From Granulicella sp. (lineage in GTDB: Bacteria > Acidobacteriota > Terriglobia > Terriglobales > Acidobacteriaceae), in the NCBI GenBank assembly GCA_027450185.1, contig DAIDKF010000023.1, forward strand, positions 1-36,247: a stretch of DNA of 36,247 bases, given 5' to 3'. The notes under the pieces were generated by a model. That model saw nothing but the letters and a program-made list of their open reading frames with translations. It made no database searches and had not been told where the DNA came from. The translations under genes were made by a program, and so were the position numbers. Positions 8,201 to 16,581 of this stretch are shown one piece after another. Positions within the stretch are counted from its first letter, which is position 1. The number at the start of each line of letters is the position of its first letter.

Positions 8201-8964
8201 AAGCTCAAGGCAAGGCTGGAGATGCTACAGCCAGACGTGGTGTGGCCTGCAGCGAGTACCTTCGGCAACATCTTGAGCCGTGCAGGCTTGACCAGTCCCC
8301 GGAAGAAGAGAAAACGCACCACGCCGTGCTCTGAGCCGTTCTCTCAGGTCACGGGTCCGAATCAGCTATGGTGCATGGATTTCAAAGGCTACTTCGCCAC
8401 CGGCGACGGCAAGCGCTGCGATCCGTTCACTATCACCGACGCGCATAGCCGTTATTTGATCCGTTGCCAGATCGTATCGCGTATGGACCTCAGCCAAGTC
8501 CGAGCAATCTGCGAAGCAGCTATGCGAGAGTATGGAGTGCCAGCCAGGATCAGGACCGACAACGTGCACCGTTTGCAGGCACGGGGCTACTGGGGTTGTC
8601 CAAGCTCTCGCTCGGCTGGATGAAGCTCGGAATCGTACATGAGCGCATTCAAGCAGGCCGACCGCAACAAAACGGTCGCCATGAGCGGATGCATCGAACG
8701 CTGAAGGAGAATACGACGAAACCGGCTGCGGCGTCCCTTCGCGCACAGCAGAGCCGTTTCGATAACTTTCGTTACGTATTCAATAACGAGCGCCCGCATG
8801 AGGGTCTGAACAACCAGGTCCCAGCGAGTCTCTACCACCCCAGCTCTGTCTACGAATGGAACGGCCCATCATTGCTGCCACGAAGATGTTGCTGGGGCAA
8901 AGCACGTATTGATCGGGGGCGAAAATCTACAGCGATGTGGCCGCCGAAGCGGTCGAAACAATGA
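8201..8964 (+). pseudogene. IS481-family transposase remnant, truncated and frameshifted
   Basis: From about 8201 the sequence reads LKARLEMLQPDVVWPAAST, then GPNQLWCMDFKGYF and YGVPARIRTDN: the middle of an IS481/rve-type integrase core with the first two acidic residues. At about 8562 the frame breaks. The expected codons for N-G-A-P read GACAACGTGCACCG, one G short, and the protein resumes one frame over as APFAGTGLLGLSKLSLGWMK and ERIQAGRPQQNGRHERMHRTLKE, carrying the last acidic residue, and NNERPHEGLNN. The N-terminal helix-turn-helix is missing and the C-terminus past 8850 no longer matches the family. It is certainly non-functional. No terminal repeats were found. It is a relic between the toxin-antitoxin genes and the conjugation genes. 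Confidence 0.83.
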
Positions 8965-9100
8965 CGTGTTTTGCGAAATTGCTCCGGTGGATGAGTTCCT
9001 GTGCTGTCGTCTCTGCGCCTTTCAGCAGGTTTGCAGTGCAAGCGACATATTGAGACTGCCATGCCACGCAGTTTGACCTGATGATGGCGAACAAGGCGCT

Positions 9101-11824
9101 CTACACTTGGAAACCTGTACTTTGGTCGGCGGGAAACTGCTGAACGACTTGCAGTGCGGAGGACTTCACTACGTCGTGTGACAGTTTGCCGACGAGGAAC
9201 GCGGCGTTATCTGTGTAGATGTGTGCATCATGCGATCCTCTCGACACAGCGACGTAGGCGAAGCGTTTGTTGATCAGGTCTGCGTGAATGTGGCTATCGA
9301 GATTCACCATGACGCGCTCTGCCGTGAGTCCCTGGGAGCTATGACTCGTGACCGCGTAGCCGTGGTCGAAGTGCCGCATCTGGGTGGCGTCGAAGCTGAC
9401 GGATTTACCGCTGTCCATCTTCACGGAGAGCAGGCCGTCTTTGTCGATCCTCTGCACCGTGCCGAGATCGCGGCTGGCAACGCCTAACCCTTTGGACGGC
9501 GCGGTAAAGCCTAAACGGTCGCCAACCGCAAACTCCCGCTTCAATACGCGGTAGACGTTCACGCCGTATAACCGCGCGGGGTTGTAGGTGACGGTTGTTC
9601 CGTTTTCTTTCTGAACGGTCAGGAGGTTGTCTTTGGGTTGGGTAGCGATAACCTTCGTATAGCTCTGTCTATCTATTCCGATGTCATGGCTGCCGCGCGG
9701 ATAGTAGAGGACGTCATCCACAGCGTAGCGAGCGGCCCACGTCCTGTCGGCCCCGGCCATATCAGAACGGGGAGCGAGTACATGCATCGCGTGGTCCTCC
9801 GAAGCGACCGTGCCAAGGGCTTGCAATTCGGAACGCACGGCCTGATTGATCTGGCGGCGCGAGGCGTTGTCGGGTGAAACTACGATGGTGTTGTCCGGGT
9901 TGGCAGCGTAGCTTCGTGCAATCGCCGCGATACGCTGCTGTGCATCGGCAATCTCCGTAACGCGCCCCTGTTGTTCCAACAGGGCGACGCCCTGTGCGAC
10001 TTCGCCGCGCGACAGATGCTCAACCGCTTTAAGCAGTTCCGGGGCTGCTCGTTGACGCACGATCTGGTCAAGCTGGGTGGTCTTCATCCCGGCGTTGACC
10101 AACTGCTCGAAAGGTTTGCCCGCTTCGACGCCCTGATGCTGGCGGGTGTCTCCGATGAACAACACGCGGTCGCTGGATTCAAGTTTGGCGAGGAAGTCAC
10201 GGACCTGTTTCGTACTGGCGAGACTGGATTCGTCAACCATGTAAAGATGACGGTCGGGGTTCGACTGGCCGGGACGAACGAGGAAACCATGCAGGGTGTC
10301 GGCAGAGATACCGGCGTCGCGGAGTTGGTTGGCGGCACGGGATGTCGGGGCGAAGCCTTCGACGACATAGCCGCGCTTTTCGGCTGCTTCACGAACCGAT
10401 TTCAAAAGGGTCGTTTTTCCGACACCAGCCCGTCCCTCCAGCCCTTGCACGACATCGCGCGAGGTCAGAATCGCCTCGGCGGCAGACCGCTGTCCGGCAT
10501 TGAGATGCTGCTGCTTTTCGGTATGGGCTACGGCAGCTTGTATGGGCATGATCTGCTCGGCGCGACCCTGACCCTGTTGCATACGGCGCAAGATTTCTTT
10601 CTCCGCGCGGATCGTTTCGGCGGTCGTGAAGCTCCGGCCTGAGTCGTGCTTCTGGCCGGGCACAAGCTGGAACTCCCCGGCTGCGACACGCACCTCAAAC
10701 CCGGCGCGCACTTCCGCATAGGTAGTTTCACTCATGCCGCGCCGCAAGGCATCGCGGAAGAGGTCGCGTTCGTCGGTGACCGCCTCGCGCTCGAAGCTGC
10801 GGTCGCGGGCATAGGTGACAGCCTGCCATGCAACCTGTAGCGAACTCTCCCGGTCATGCTCGGGCGCATATTCCTGACCACGCCTCCGTGCTTCCATCAC
10901 AACTTTATCGGCCTGGTTGCCGAACTCGGCGGCGATCTGCCGATGAGCGGCCAGTACCTCGGCGGCCGAATGAATTTCCTTGCGGTCGCGGGTAGAGTGC
11001 GTGGCGATCTCCGCGGCCTCCGGCCCCTGATAGCCGGTCCTTTCCAAATGCTCGCGTATCTGCTGGCTGCGGGGGCTGGAGGCGTCAAGGTACTCCTGTG
11101 AGTAGCCTTTGATCTCCGGTGCGCCACTGCGTCCCGGTTGAATTTCGTAGCCGAGATTGCGGAGCCGATAGGTCAGTTCCGATTGATACACGGCAGTGGC
11201 AAATTGCTGTGACTCGAACAGGCCGCGCTCCTGCAAGGCCCGCGTCTGTCCGTTGTCGCGCACGGCGACATTGAAGATGACGGCATGTGTGTGAAGTTGC
11301 GGCGCGGCGTAGCCGTCCACGGGGCGCGCGGTGTCATGCCCGAACTTCGCGGCGATGAACTCGCCGGTGGTTTCGGCGGCGTGGTTGCCGCCGATGCGGG
11401 CTTGCGTGTACCTTTCCAACTCGCTCAAAGCGACGTTCACCGCTTCCCGGTGCGCGTCCCGCACCCGGTCATCCCCACCGACAAGCGCGGTGAGTGAAAC
11501 TGACTTGGGCGCGGAGAATGTGGCGTCCCAACCGGCACGATGTTCTACCGGCGCAACTGCCTTCCCATCCGCGCCTTCGTACTCCTGGACGACGCGATGA
11601 CGTACAAGCTCCTCGGCGGTATGAGGGTGTTGGCCGTCCGCGAGCCGCGCAAAATGCTCCTCCTTCACGGCCCCGGCAAGGTCAAACTTTTTAGCCAGCT
11701 TGCCATGCCACTCGCCCAGAGTCCGGTCGTCTTGCTTCCAATAATTCTGTTCGGCAGACGTGAACTCCTTGGCGTGGTAGGCCTGCGCCTGCGTTGCGGA
11801 AAGCGGTTTAGAGATCGTCAACAT
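9101..11824 (-). CDS. traI: MOB-F conjugative relaxase-helicase (TrwC/TraI family)
   Basis: 907-aa protein that nicks oriT, stays bound to the 5' end, and unwinds the strand for transfer. Relaxase domain, about residues 1-300: candidate nicking tyrosines Y16 and Y28, SAPKSVS at 104-110, and the metal-binding histidines H163, H178 and H180 (PQLHTHAVIFNV). RecD-like helicase, about 430-890: Walker A GRAGVGKTT at 464-472, Walker B MVDESSL near 530, and motif VI VTSHSSQGLTAERVMVNLD with FAYVAVSRGSHDAHIYTD. Only 2 bp separate it from the upstream coupling-protein gene, and GGGAG precedes the ATG. Length and order (accessory protein, coupling protein, relaxase) match R388 TrwA-TrwB-TrwC. It is shorter than F TraI, lacking the second helicase fold and the long C-terminus. 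Confidence 0.93.
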   Translation of the reverse strand: MLTISKPLSATQAQAYHAKEFTSAEQNYWKQDDRTLGEWHGKLAKKFDLAGAVKEEHFARLADGQHPHTAEELVRHRVVQEYEGADGKAVAPVEHRAGWDATFSAPKSVSLTALVGGDDRVRDAHREAVNVALSELERYTQARIGGNHAAETTGEFIAAKFGHDTARPVDGYAAPQLHTHAVIFNVAVRDNGQTRALQERGLFESQQFATAVYQSELTYRLRNLGYEIQPGRSGAPEIKGYSQEYLDASSPRSQQIREHLERTGYQGPEAAEIATHSTRDRKEIHSAAEVLAAHRQIAAEFGNQADKVVMEARRRGQEYAPEHDRESSLQVAWQAVTYARDRSFEREAVTDERDLFRDALRRGMSETTYAEVRAGFEVRVAAGEFQLVPGQKHDSGRSFTTAETIRAEKEILRRMQQGQGRAEQIMPIQAAVAHTEKQQHLNAGQRSAAEAILTSRDVVQGLEGRAGVGKTTLLKSVREAAEKRGYVVEGFAPTSRAANQLRDAGISADTLHGFLVRPGQSNPDRHLYMVDESSLASTKQVRDFLAKLESSDRVLFIGDTRQHQGVEAGKPFEQLVNAGMKTTQLDQIVRQRAAPELLKAVEHLSRGEVAQGVALLEQQGRVTEIADAQQRIAAIARSYAANPDNTIVVSPDNASRRQINQAVRSELQALGTVASEDHAMHVLAPRSDMAGADRTWAARYAVDDVLYYPRGSHDIGIDRQSYTKVIATQPKDNLLTVQKENGTTVTYNPARLYGVNVYRVLKREFAVGDRLGFTAPSKGLGVASRDLGTVQRIDKDGLLSVKMDSGKSVSFDATQMRHFDHGYAVTSHSSQGLTAERVMVNLDSHIHADLINKRFAYVAVSRGSHDAHIYTDNAAFLVGKLSHDVVKSSALQVVQQFPADQSTGFQV

Positions 11825-11826
11825 GG

Positions 11827-13764
11827 TTAATCTCCCAACGAAAATCCTGTCTCGACCGGCTCGTCTTCGCTATTGCCGGGAACGGTAGTTGTCGTTATGT
11901 CAGCAGACTGCGGCGGCTTCTTCGTGAGCGTTTTGGGATCGAAGGTAAGGTCATCGTCGTCCAGCGGACGCGGCACAAACGCGGGCTGGGCCGCGGGGAT
12001 GTCGTGATAGGCAAACGAGAATCTGGCGACGTGGTTACCCAATTTTAGAAAGGCGTGCCGGTCGGGGAGACCGGAGATTTCCGAGTCCAACACCAAGGGT
12101 TCGACCTGGCGCTCTATGCTGAAGTTATTGCCCGCCCGCAGCCCAGTGGAGTGCGTTTCCCGCAGCCGTTCGATCTCAACTTTGCCAATGGCGTTTGACA
12201 CCCATTCGGCGGCCTTGGGCTCCGTGATTTTCAGGAATATCTTGGTGGCCGGCTGTGACAGCATGACCTCAGCGAGATGGCCGTAGATCATCTCAAGCTG
12301 GGCCTTACCCTGAAAACCGAGTATCAATGGGTTCTTCGCCTTTCTGTTCTCTGTGATCGCAGTATGCAACTGCGGCAGACGTTGCAGACTCGCCAGCTCG
12401 TCCAGCACGAACCAGACGGGATGCTGGCTCTCCTTCGGCTCGTTCAAGAGACGCAATACCAGCAGGTCGATCCATAGACTGTGGAGCGGACGCAGGGCCT
12501 CGCGTTCGCTGGGCTTCGACGTAAGGAAGATCCATCCCTTGCGCTCTTCCGCCCATTCGGTCGCGGTCCAATGACTCGCAGCCTTCTCTTTCCGTGGAAG
12601 CATTCGCAGGCTATCCGCGATCAAACCGAGTGAGGCCAGGACGCCGTTGCGCTGCTGCTGCGCTCCCTTCGCAATCATCATCGCCATCTCCGTGTTCTGG
12701 ACGCGGCGGTCTACCTCGTCGGGGTTCGCCATCCACTCCACCAACTCCTGCGGCGAGGGGCCGAAGGTCAGCAGATGGGCGAAGATTTTTTGCGGGGTCT
12801 CGGTGAAAAATTCGCCTTTCTTATCCGTTGTCGGTTGGTACAGGGACGCGGCAATGGCTCTGGCCTCGGCACGGCGGCGCAGCTCTTCGGATGGTCCCCA
12901 ATAGGGGCAGCGAGCATCGAGCGGATTCAAGATGATGTCGCCGCGGCCAGGGTCATAGAATCGCTGCACAAACTCGCAAGCAGGGTCGTACACGATGGCA
13001 GAATGGCCGCGCTCCTTGATCTGCACGAGGAGCTGCATGACCAGCCTGGACTTACCCGCGCCGGTATCGCCCATGATCTCGATGTGCTGTCCTTCGGCGC
13101 GTTGCGGGATACGCATGAGGTGCTTCGACTCGGTGGTTTTGAACCCGACGCCATCGCCTCGTACAGCTTTATTGAAGCCGTTCGGAGAGACCAAGATCGG
13201 CCCTTTCAAGAGCCGCCCGTACTTCATCTCTTTGAGCCGTTGAATATCTTTACGGACGGCGAACGGGAGCTGAAAAAGAAACGCAGCAAGCCCTGATAAG
13301 AGAGAAAGACGGAAGATGCCCACGAACGTATCCCCGTCGTAAACGAAGCGCCGCAGGTACTCGTGAAGGGGCCGATTCATGTAACTGACCTTCGCTCCGC
13401 GATACAGGAAAGCAACTCCTGCGGCGCGAGCTGCCGGGGAGAGTTCGAGCGGAATCGGCTTGCCGATCGGCTGTGGCGTAGAGCCTGGCTGCACGTCGAT
13501 CTCGATAACAGGCCGGACGTGATGGAGGCGGTCGGCTACCGTCACAAGCTGGTATTCGTTGCTCTGGCGCATCGTGGCGAGAACGCCCGTTTCGACATAG
13601 CAAGAGAGATAGTAGCGTTGTAGTGGACTCATCACGAACGCAAGATGGAGATAGACGCAGAGACCGGCGACGGCGAGTGCAACGAAGACGGCTCCGAAGC
13701 TATATACGGGATAGTGAGGCGGACGGACGATGGTCTCTTTCCGCCCCCATTGTGTGTCGGTCAT
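11827..13764 (-). CDS. Type IV coupling protein (VirD4/TrwB/TraD family ATPase)
   Basis: 645-aa inner-membrane ATPase that links the relaxosome to the secretion channel and pumps DNA. Two N-terminal helices (about 20-46 and 148-171) are followed by the TrwB-type DNA-binding ATPase domain: Walker A GDTGAGKSRLV at 232-242, an AIVYDPACEFV strand, Walker B VWFVLDELASLQRLPQL around 450-466, and the ITEPKAAEWVSNAIG region. The acidic, low-complexity C-terminus may hold the relaxase contact. It overlaps the upstream accessory gene by 4 bp and ends 2 bp before the relaxase gene, so the three genes form one unit. Confidence 0.93.
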   Translation of the reverse strand: MTDTQWGRKETIVRPPHYPVYSFGAVFVALAVAGLCVYLHLAFVMSPLQRYYLSCYVETGVLATMRQSNEYQLVTVADRLHHVRPVIEIDVQPGSTPQPIGKPIPLELSPAARAAGVAFLYRGAKVSYMNRPLHEYLRRFVYDGDTFVGIFRLSLLSGLAAFLFQLPFAVRKDIQRLKEMKYGRLLKGPILVSPNGFNKAVRGDGVGFKTTESKHLMRIPQRAEGQHIEIMGDTGAGKSRLVMQLLVQIKERGHSAIVYDPACEFVQRFYDPGRGDIILNPLDARCPYWGPSEELRRRAEARAIAASLYQPTTDKKGEFFTETPQKIFAHLLTFGPSPQELVEWMANPDEVDRRVQNTEMAMMIAKGAQQQRNGVLASLGLIADSLRMLPRKEKAASHWTATEWAEERKGWIFLTSKPSEREALRPLHSLWIDLLVLRLLNEPKESQHPVWFVLDELASLQRLPQLHTAITENRKAKNPLILGFQGKAQLEMIYGHLAEVMLSQPATKIFLKITEPKAAEWVSNAIGKVEIERLRETHSTGLRAGNNFSIERQVEPLVLDSEISGLPDRHAFLKLGNHVARFSFAYHDIPAAQPAFVPRPLDDDDLTFDPKTLTKKPPQSADITTTTVPGNSEDEPVETGFSLGD

Positions 13765-14153
13765 GGCTGTTCCGATGCCCCTTCTGCATAGCTGGCGAGC
13801 ATGTCTGCCGCCGCCTTGCGCTTATTGGTTTTCACGTATCGGAGCATCTCTTTGAATTGCTCCGGCGTCATCTTTTCGCCCCGCAGCAACGGTTCCAGGG
13901 TGTTGACGAGCAGGAGCCGAATTGCCTGAAGCTCGGTGAACGCGGCGACTGTCTGGGGACTGCGCTGTTCCCAGATGGCGGCCAGCAGTACATCCCGAAC
14001 CCACTCACTGAGCCATTGGCCGCGACTCATCGCAATCTGTTCGACCTGGGCATACTCCGCCTCGCTCAGCTTGGTGCTCACTGTCTTGTGACGGCTGATG
14101 CGGGCGGCTCGATGAAGAGAGTCCTGTCGCGAAATCTGGCGCGCGTCAGCCAT
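13761..14153 (-). CDS. Relaxosome accessory protein, ribbon-helix-helix (TrwA/MobC-like)
   Basis: 130-aa protein. A basic leader (RQDSLHRAARISRHK) is followed by a ribbon-helix-helix: strand TVSTKLSEAEYAQVEQIAMSRG, then QWLSEWVRDVLLAAIW. The C-terminal half is helical (TPEQFKEMLRYVKTNKRKAAADML). Proteins of this kind bind oriT as dimers, bend it and stimulate the relaxase, and they often repress their own promoter. AAAGGAG lies seven bases before the ATG. It is the first gene of the trio and lies beside the repeat-rich gap proposed as oriT. Identity as TrwA-like rests on fold and position; sequence identity to TrwA is not claimed. Confidence 0.78.
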   Translation of the reverse strand: MADARQISRQDSLHRAARISRHKTVSTKLSEAEYAQVEQIAMSRGQWLSEWVRDVLLAAIWEQRSPQTVAAFTELQAIRLLLVNTLEPLLRGEKMTPEQFKEMLRYVKTNKRKAAADMLASYAEGASEQP

Positions 14154-14227
14154 ATCAAAGCTCCTTTCCGTAGGTAGCCATATAGCTATCGCAGTGCGAC
14201 AACCTGCCGCGTTTCAACGAGTCTCCA

Positions 14228-14249
14228 TATGGCTACAAAAGTAGCCATA
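14228..14249. repeat. Perfect 9-bp inverted repeat with 4-base loop
   Basis: TATGGCTAC - AAAA - GTAGCCATA. A third copy of GTAGCCATA is at 14174-14182. These are likely binding sites of the adjacent ribbon-helix-helix protein, serving oriT recognition and/or autorepression. Confidence 0.7.
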
Positions 14250-14285
14250 CGTCTCCCTGTGAGGGATGGAGTGTCAACATTCTTC

Positions 14286-14316
14286 CGGTGCGAAGCACCG
14301 TTGTGGCTGCGCCACA
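14286..14316. repeat. Two adjacent short hairpins
   Basis: CGGTGC-GAA-GCACCG (14286-14300) and TGTGGC-TGC-GCCACA (14302-14316), one base apart. They lie downstream of the small gene at 14332 on the minus strand but have no U-run, so a structural oriT role is as likely as termination. Confidence 0.6.
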
Positions 14317-14331
14317 GAGATTGAGGGCGGA

Positions 14332-14646
14332 TCACGCCTTCAATCCCGCCGCAGAAGCCACGGGTTGTGCCACGCTTGCGGGCCTCTTCGCATGCGCTTC
14401 CGATGCCTCTGAAGCCGATGGCCTGCGTATACGAAGCCTCGATGCTGCCTGGCGAGTATCTGGCGACTTAAGGAAGTCCTGGAACTCACGGTCTTTGCTG
14501 AAGACATAGGCCAGTGCCTGCTCGACGACATCGTCTGCCGAAGCGTGGATAAAGGCGGCATACTGATCGACCTGTGTAGCGGTCGTATCCGTGAGCCGAA
14601 TGGAAGCGCTGATCTGTCGGGTTTGGGTGACTTCAAGCAGGGGCAT
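14332..14646 (-). CDS. Small putative ribbon-helix-helix protein of the conjugation cluster
   Basis: 104-aa protein I do not recognise by family. Residues about 10-60 (ISASIRLTDTTATQVDQYAA, then HASADDVVEQALAYVFSKDREFQDFL) have the strand-helix-helix pattern of ribbon-helix-helix DNA-binding proteins. The C-terminal 35 residues are basic and alanine-rich (RLRIRRPSASEASEAHAKRP). AAGGAG lies seven bases before the ATG. It sits between the primase gene and the candidate oriT, so it may be a second relaxosome or copy-control factor. Confidence 0.6.
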   Translation of the reverse strand: MPLLEVTQTRQISASIRLTDTTATQVDQYAAFIHASADDVVEQALAYVFSKDREFQDFLKSPDTRQAASRLRIRRPSASEASEAHAKRPASVAQPVASAAGLKA

Positions 14647-14668
14647 TATGGTTCTCCTTGGGGATGAG

Positions 14669-15619
14669 TTAGGCGATCTTTCTGCGGGTAATCATGCGCT
14701 GCGCAGTCTCGGCGATCTCCCGCGCACGAGCGGAACAAAGTGCGACAGGAAGCTCGAAGCGCCGCCGGAACTGCAGCATGGTGATGATGTCGTCCGTGGG
14801 GACGCCATCGATGAGCCAGAGGTGCGCGGAGGCGACATCCACAGTGCGTTGGGCGTAGTAGAGGGGGTTGGGCTTATCGGAGCGCCGCGAAGCCAGCTCG
14901 CGAGTCAGCTTCACGGCGTCGTGGCCGTGGGTAAGCTCCATAGAAATCCACGCCCAATCACTCTCCGAGTTGCTGTGCTTCCCCGCCCTGCGACGCGAAG
15001 GCATCTCTGCGTCGAAGAGCGTGACGTTCGATGGAACCATCTCAAGCTGAAAGTCCTGCGGAGTGGAGCGCGACGCGCTGGGATACTCCGCCGTGACGCG
15101 GTGTGCAGGGACATACTTGCAGTTGGCGAAGCCCGGGACACGGAGGACACGGTTGCAGTCGGTACAGGCAGGATCGCCGCCAAAAGCGATGGCGAGCCGC
15201 TTCAGCGTCGTCTCCTGCAGGCTGAAGTCGAAGCCTTCAACCTGCCAGAGCACCTGGTACTTGCCGGGCGATGTTGAGAGGATCACGCTGGGTGCAGGGA
15301 CAGCAATCGAAGCGCGAAGTGCAGCGAGTCGAGCGTCCCCATCCGTGTCGATATCGAGATAGAGATGCCGCACCGAAGCGATGCTCTCTTTGGTGCGCTT
15401 GCGGCTGCCGGGGAGAAGCGGATTCGCAGCGACATAGATATTCATGCCGTTCGCATTCTCGTGGGAGAGCCAGGCGAGGTAGCGAGGCGCAACCGCAGCT
15501 TCCAGGGTCACGATTCTCTGGGTCACCTTGGCGGGAGAGTCCGACCGCAACAGCAGGGCGATGGTGTCTCCCGATGCGAAGCAGCGGGTCAGGAACTCCT
15601 GGGCAACTTGGGTGTTCAT
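14669..15619 (-). CDS. RepB/AEP-type DNA primase domain protein
   Basis: 316-aa protein with the archaeo-eukaryotic primase signature seen in plasmid RepB-type primases. It has the metal-binding pair YLDIDTDG (D89 and D91), a nucleotide-binding strand STSPGKYQVLWQVEG (about 115-129), and CTDCNRVLRVPGFANCKY, the R-LPG-xN-K block. The remaining 120 residues are helical and not assigned. In mobile elements such enzymes prime complementary-strand synthesis after single-strand entry, or replicate the excised circle. It lies next to an SSB gene in the same direction, so the pair probably handles transferred single-stranded DNA in the recipient. No helicase is fused. Confidence 0.8.
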   Translation of the reverse strand: MNTQVAQEFLTRCFASGDTIALLLRSDSPAKVTQRIVTLEAAVAPRYLAWLSHENANGMNIYVAANPLLPGSRKRTKESIASVRHLYLDIDTDGDARLAALRASIAVPAPSVILSTSPGKYQVLWQVEGFDFSLQETTLKRLAIAFGGDPACTDCNRVLRVPGFANCKYVPAHRVTAEYPSASRSTPQDFQLEMVPSNVTLFDAEMPSRRRAGKHSNSESDWAWISMELTHGHDAVKLTRELASRRSDKPNPLYYAQRTVDVASAHLWLIDGVPTDDIITMLQFRRRFELPVALCSARAREIAETAQRMITRRKIA

Positions 15620-15686
15620 TGCGAAACCTCAACGGGTTGGAAGCCCGGCGTCAGCCGAGCTTCCGGTGAAGGGATAAGGAAACGGC

Positions 15687-16082
15687 CTATGCGGCCGCTT
15701 CCTCCAGTGGGAGGCCTTCCTGCTCCTGCTCTTCGCGGCTGGCCTTGGCGGCGCGGTCCAGCTTGAGGATCGAGTTCACCCGGATCTCCCAGATGGTCTT
15801 CTCCTCGGGCTGCTTCTTGCCGACCTTGGCGGGCTGGTACTTTCGGCTACGCAGCTCGCCCTCGATCTGGACGTGAGCGCCCTTCTTGAGCGTGCCGGCG
15901 AACTCTCCGAGCTTGCCGAAGACGACGCAACGGTGCCATTCGGTGTGCTCGATGTACTTGCCGTCCTTCTTGTAGGAGCTCTTGGTTGCCAGCGAGAGTG
16001 TGGTCAGGCTGCGGTTATCGTTGGAGCGAACCTCTGCGTCGTTGCCGAGGAATCCGATGAGGGTGACTTTGTTCTGGTACAT
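15687..16082 (-). CDS. ssb: Single-stranded DNA-binding protein, ICE-borne
   Basis: 131-aa OB-fold protein: MYQNKVTLIGFLGNDAEVRS, SLATKSSYKKDGKYIEHTEWHRCVVFGKLGE and KKGAHVQIEGELRSRKY are all typical SSB blocks. I chose the ATG at 16082 because GGAG precedes it and the SSB fold begins there; an open upstream extension has no SSB similarity. The C-terminus ends EGLPLEEAAA and lacks the usual acidic DDDIPF-type tip that recruits replication partners. It probably coats DNA during or after conjugation and works with the neighbouring primase. The 5' side of the gene faces the IS110 insertion. Confidence 0.92.
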   Translation of the reverse strand: MYQNKVTLIGFLGNDAEVRSNDNRSLTTLSLATKSSYKKDGKYIEHTEWHRCVVFGKLGEFAGTLKKGAHVQIEGELRSRKYQPAKVGKKQPEEKTIWEIRVNSILKLDRAAKASREEQEQEGLPLEEAAA

Positions 16083-16180
16083 GGTGGTGATCTCCGTTTC
16101 GTTTTGAATTGCCCGTATCCTGCTCGGGTCACTCATGGCAACGCCAGCGAGAGGGCCCGGCTCCCAAGTCTTATGAAAGG

Positions 16181-16233
16181 GGTTGTCAAGAGACAGGGCT
16201 CTCCCGTCGCGGAGCGACTGTCTCTTGACAGCC
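16181..16233. repeat. Long hairpin upstream of ssb
   Basis: GGTTGTCAAGAGACAG (16181-16196) pairs with CTGTCTCTTGACAGCC (16218-16233) with a single T/G wobble. A nested GCTC/GAGC stem lies in the 21-base loop. It could be a single-strand initiation or replication signal, an operator, or a terminator. Confidence 0.75.
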
Positions 16234-16358
16234 AGCCCCACCCCCCCCCGCCTTCAGGTTCTGTCTCGATTGCAGTTCTTTCCTTGCTAAGTAATCCATC
16301 GTGATCGTTGAGCGAACGCCATCCACTTTCGAAGCTGACAAGCGAACCGATTGGCAAA

Positions 16359-16382
16359 GGTGCCAACCATGGTGCCAACCAT
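16359..16382 (+). repeat. Tandem 12-bp repeat
   Basis: GGTGCCAACCAT occurs twice without a gap. On the minus strand it reads MVGT MVGT. Confidence 0.85.
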
Positions 16383-16581
16383 GGTCTTATTCGAGACTCG
16401 AGGCCTACGACTTTCTTCGGTTATCCAAGGGGGCATAGAGTGCCAATGGAGACTGTGCGCCGAGGCGCATGATCGCCTAACTTGGGAGTGGATACTCACC
16501 CTCGAACCGAGAGCTCCGGAAACGTCTCTGGCCACAACGAAGCGAAGAATCGCCTGCATGCTAGATCTGTTCTCGGGGCGC

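Larger units (their letters stand above)
14154..14331. other. Candidate origin of transfer (oriT)
   Basis: A 178-bp gene-free gap packed with repeats. TATGGCTAC occurs three times: forward at 14228-14236 and as its complement at 14174-14182 and 14241-14249. The last two copies in sequence form a perfect 9-bp hairpin with loop AAAA. Two further perfect 6-bp hairpins stand side by side: CGGTGC/GCACCG at 14286-14300 and TGTGGC/GCCACA at 14302-14316. The gap lies directly upstream of the TrwA-TrwB-TrwC-like trio, the same place as oriT in R388. The nick site itself cannot be named from sequence. Confidence 0.6.
16083..16581. other. Gene-free region upstream of ssb
   Basis: It holds a long imperfect hairpin (16181-16233), a nine-C run (16241-16249) and a tandem 12-bp repeat (16359-16382). 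The minus strand has a short open frame containing NKTMVGTMVGTF that could be a fragment of an integrase tail, but nothing around it supports a gene. Part of the right-hand side may belong to the end of the IS110 element. Confidence 0.5.

Noticed and set aside
14286..14316. The two short hairpins as intrinsic terminators
   Set aside because: Neither is followed by a U-run on either strand, and a repeat-rich oriT explains them at least as well.
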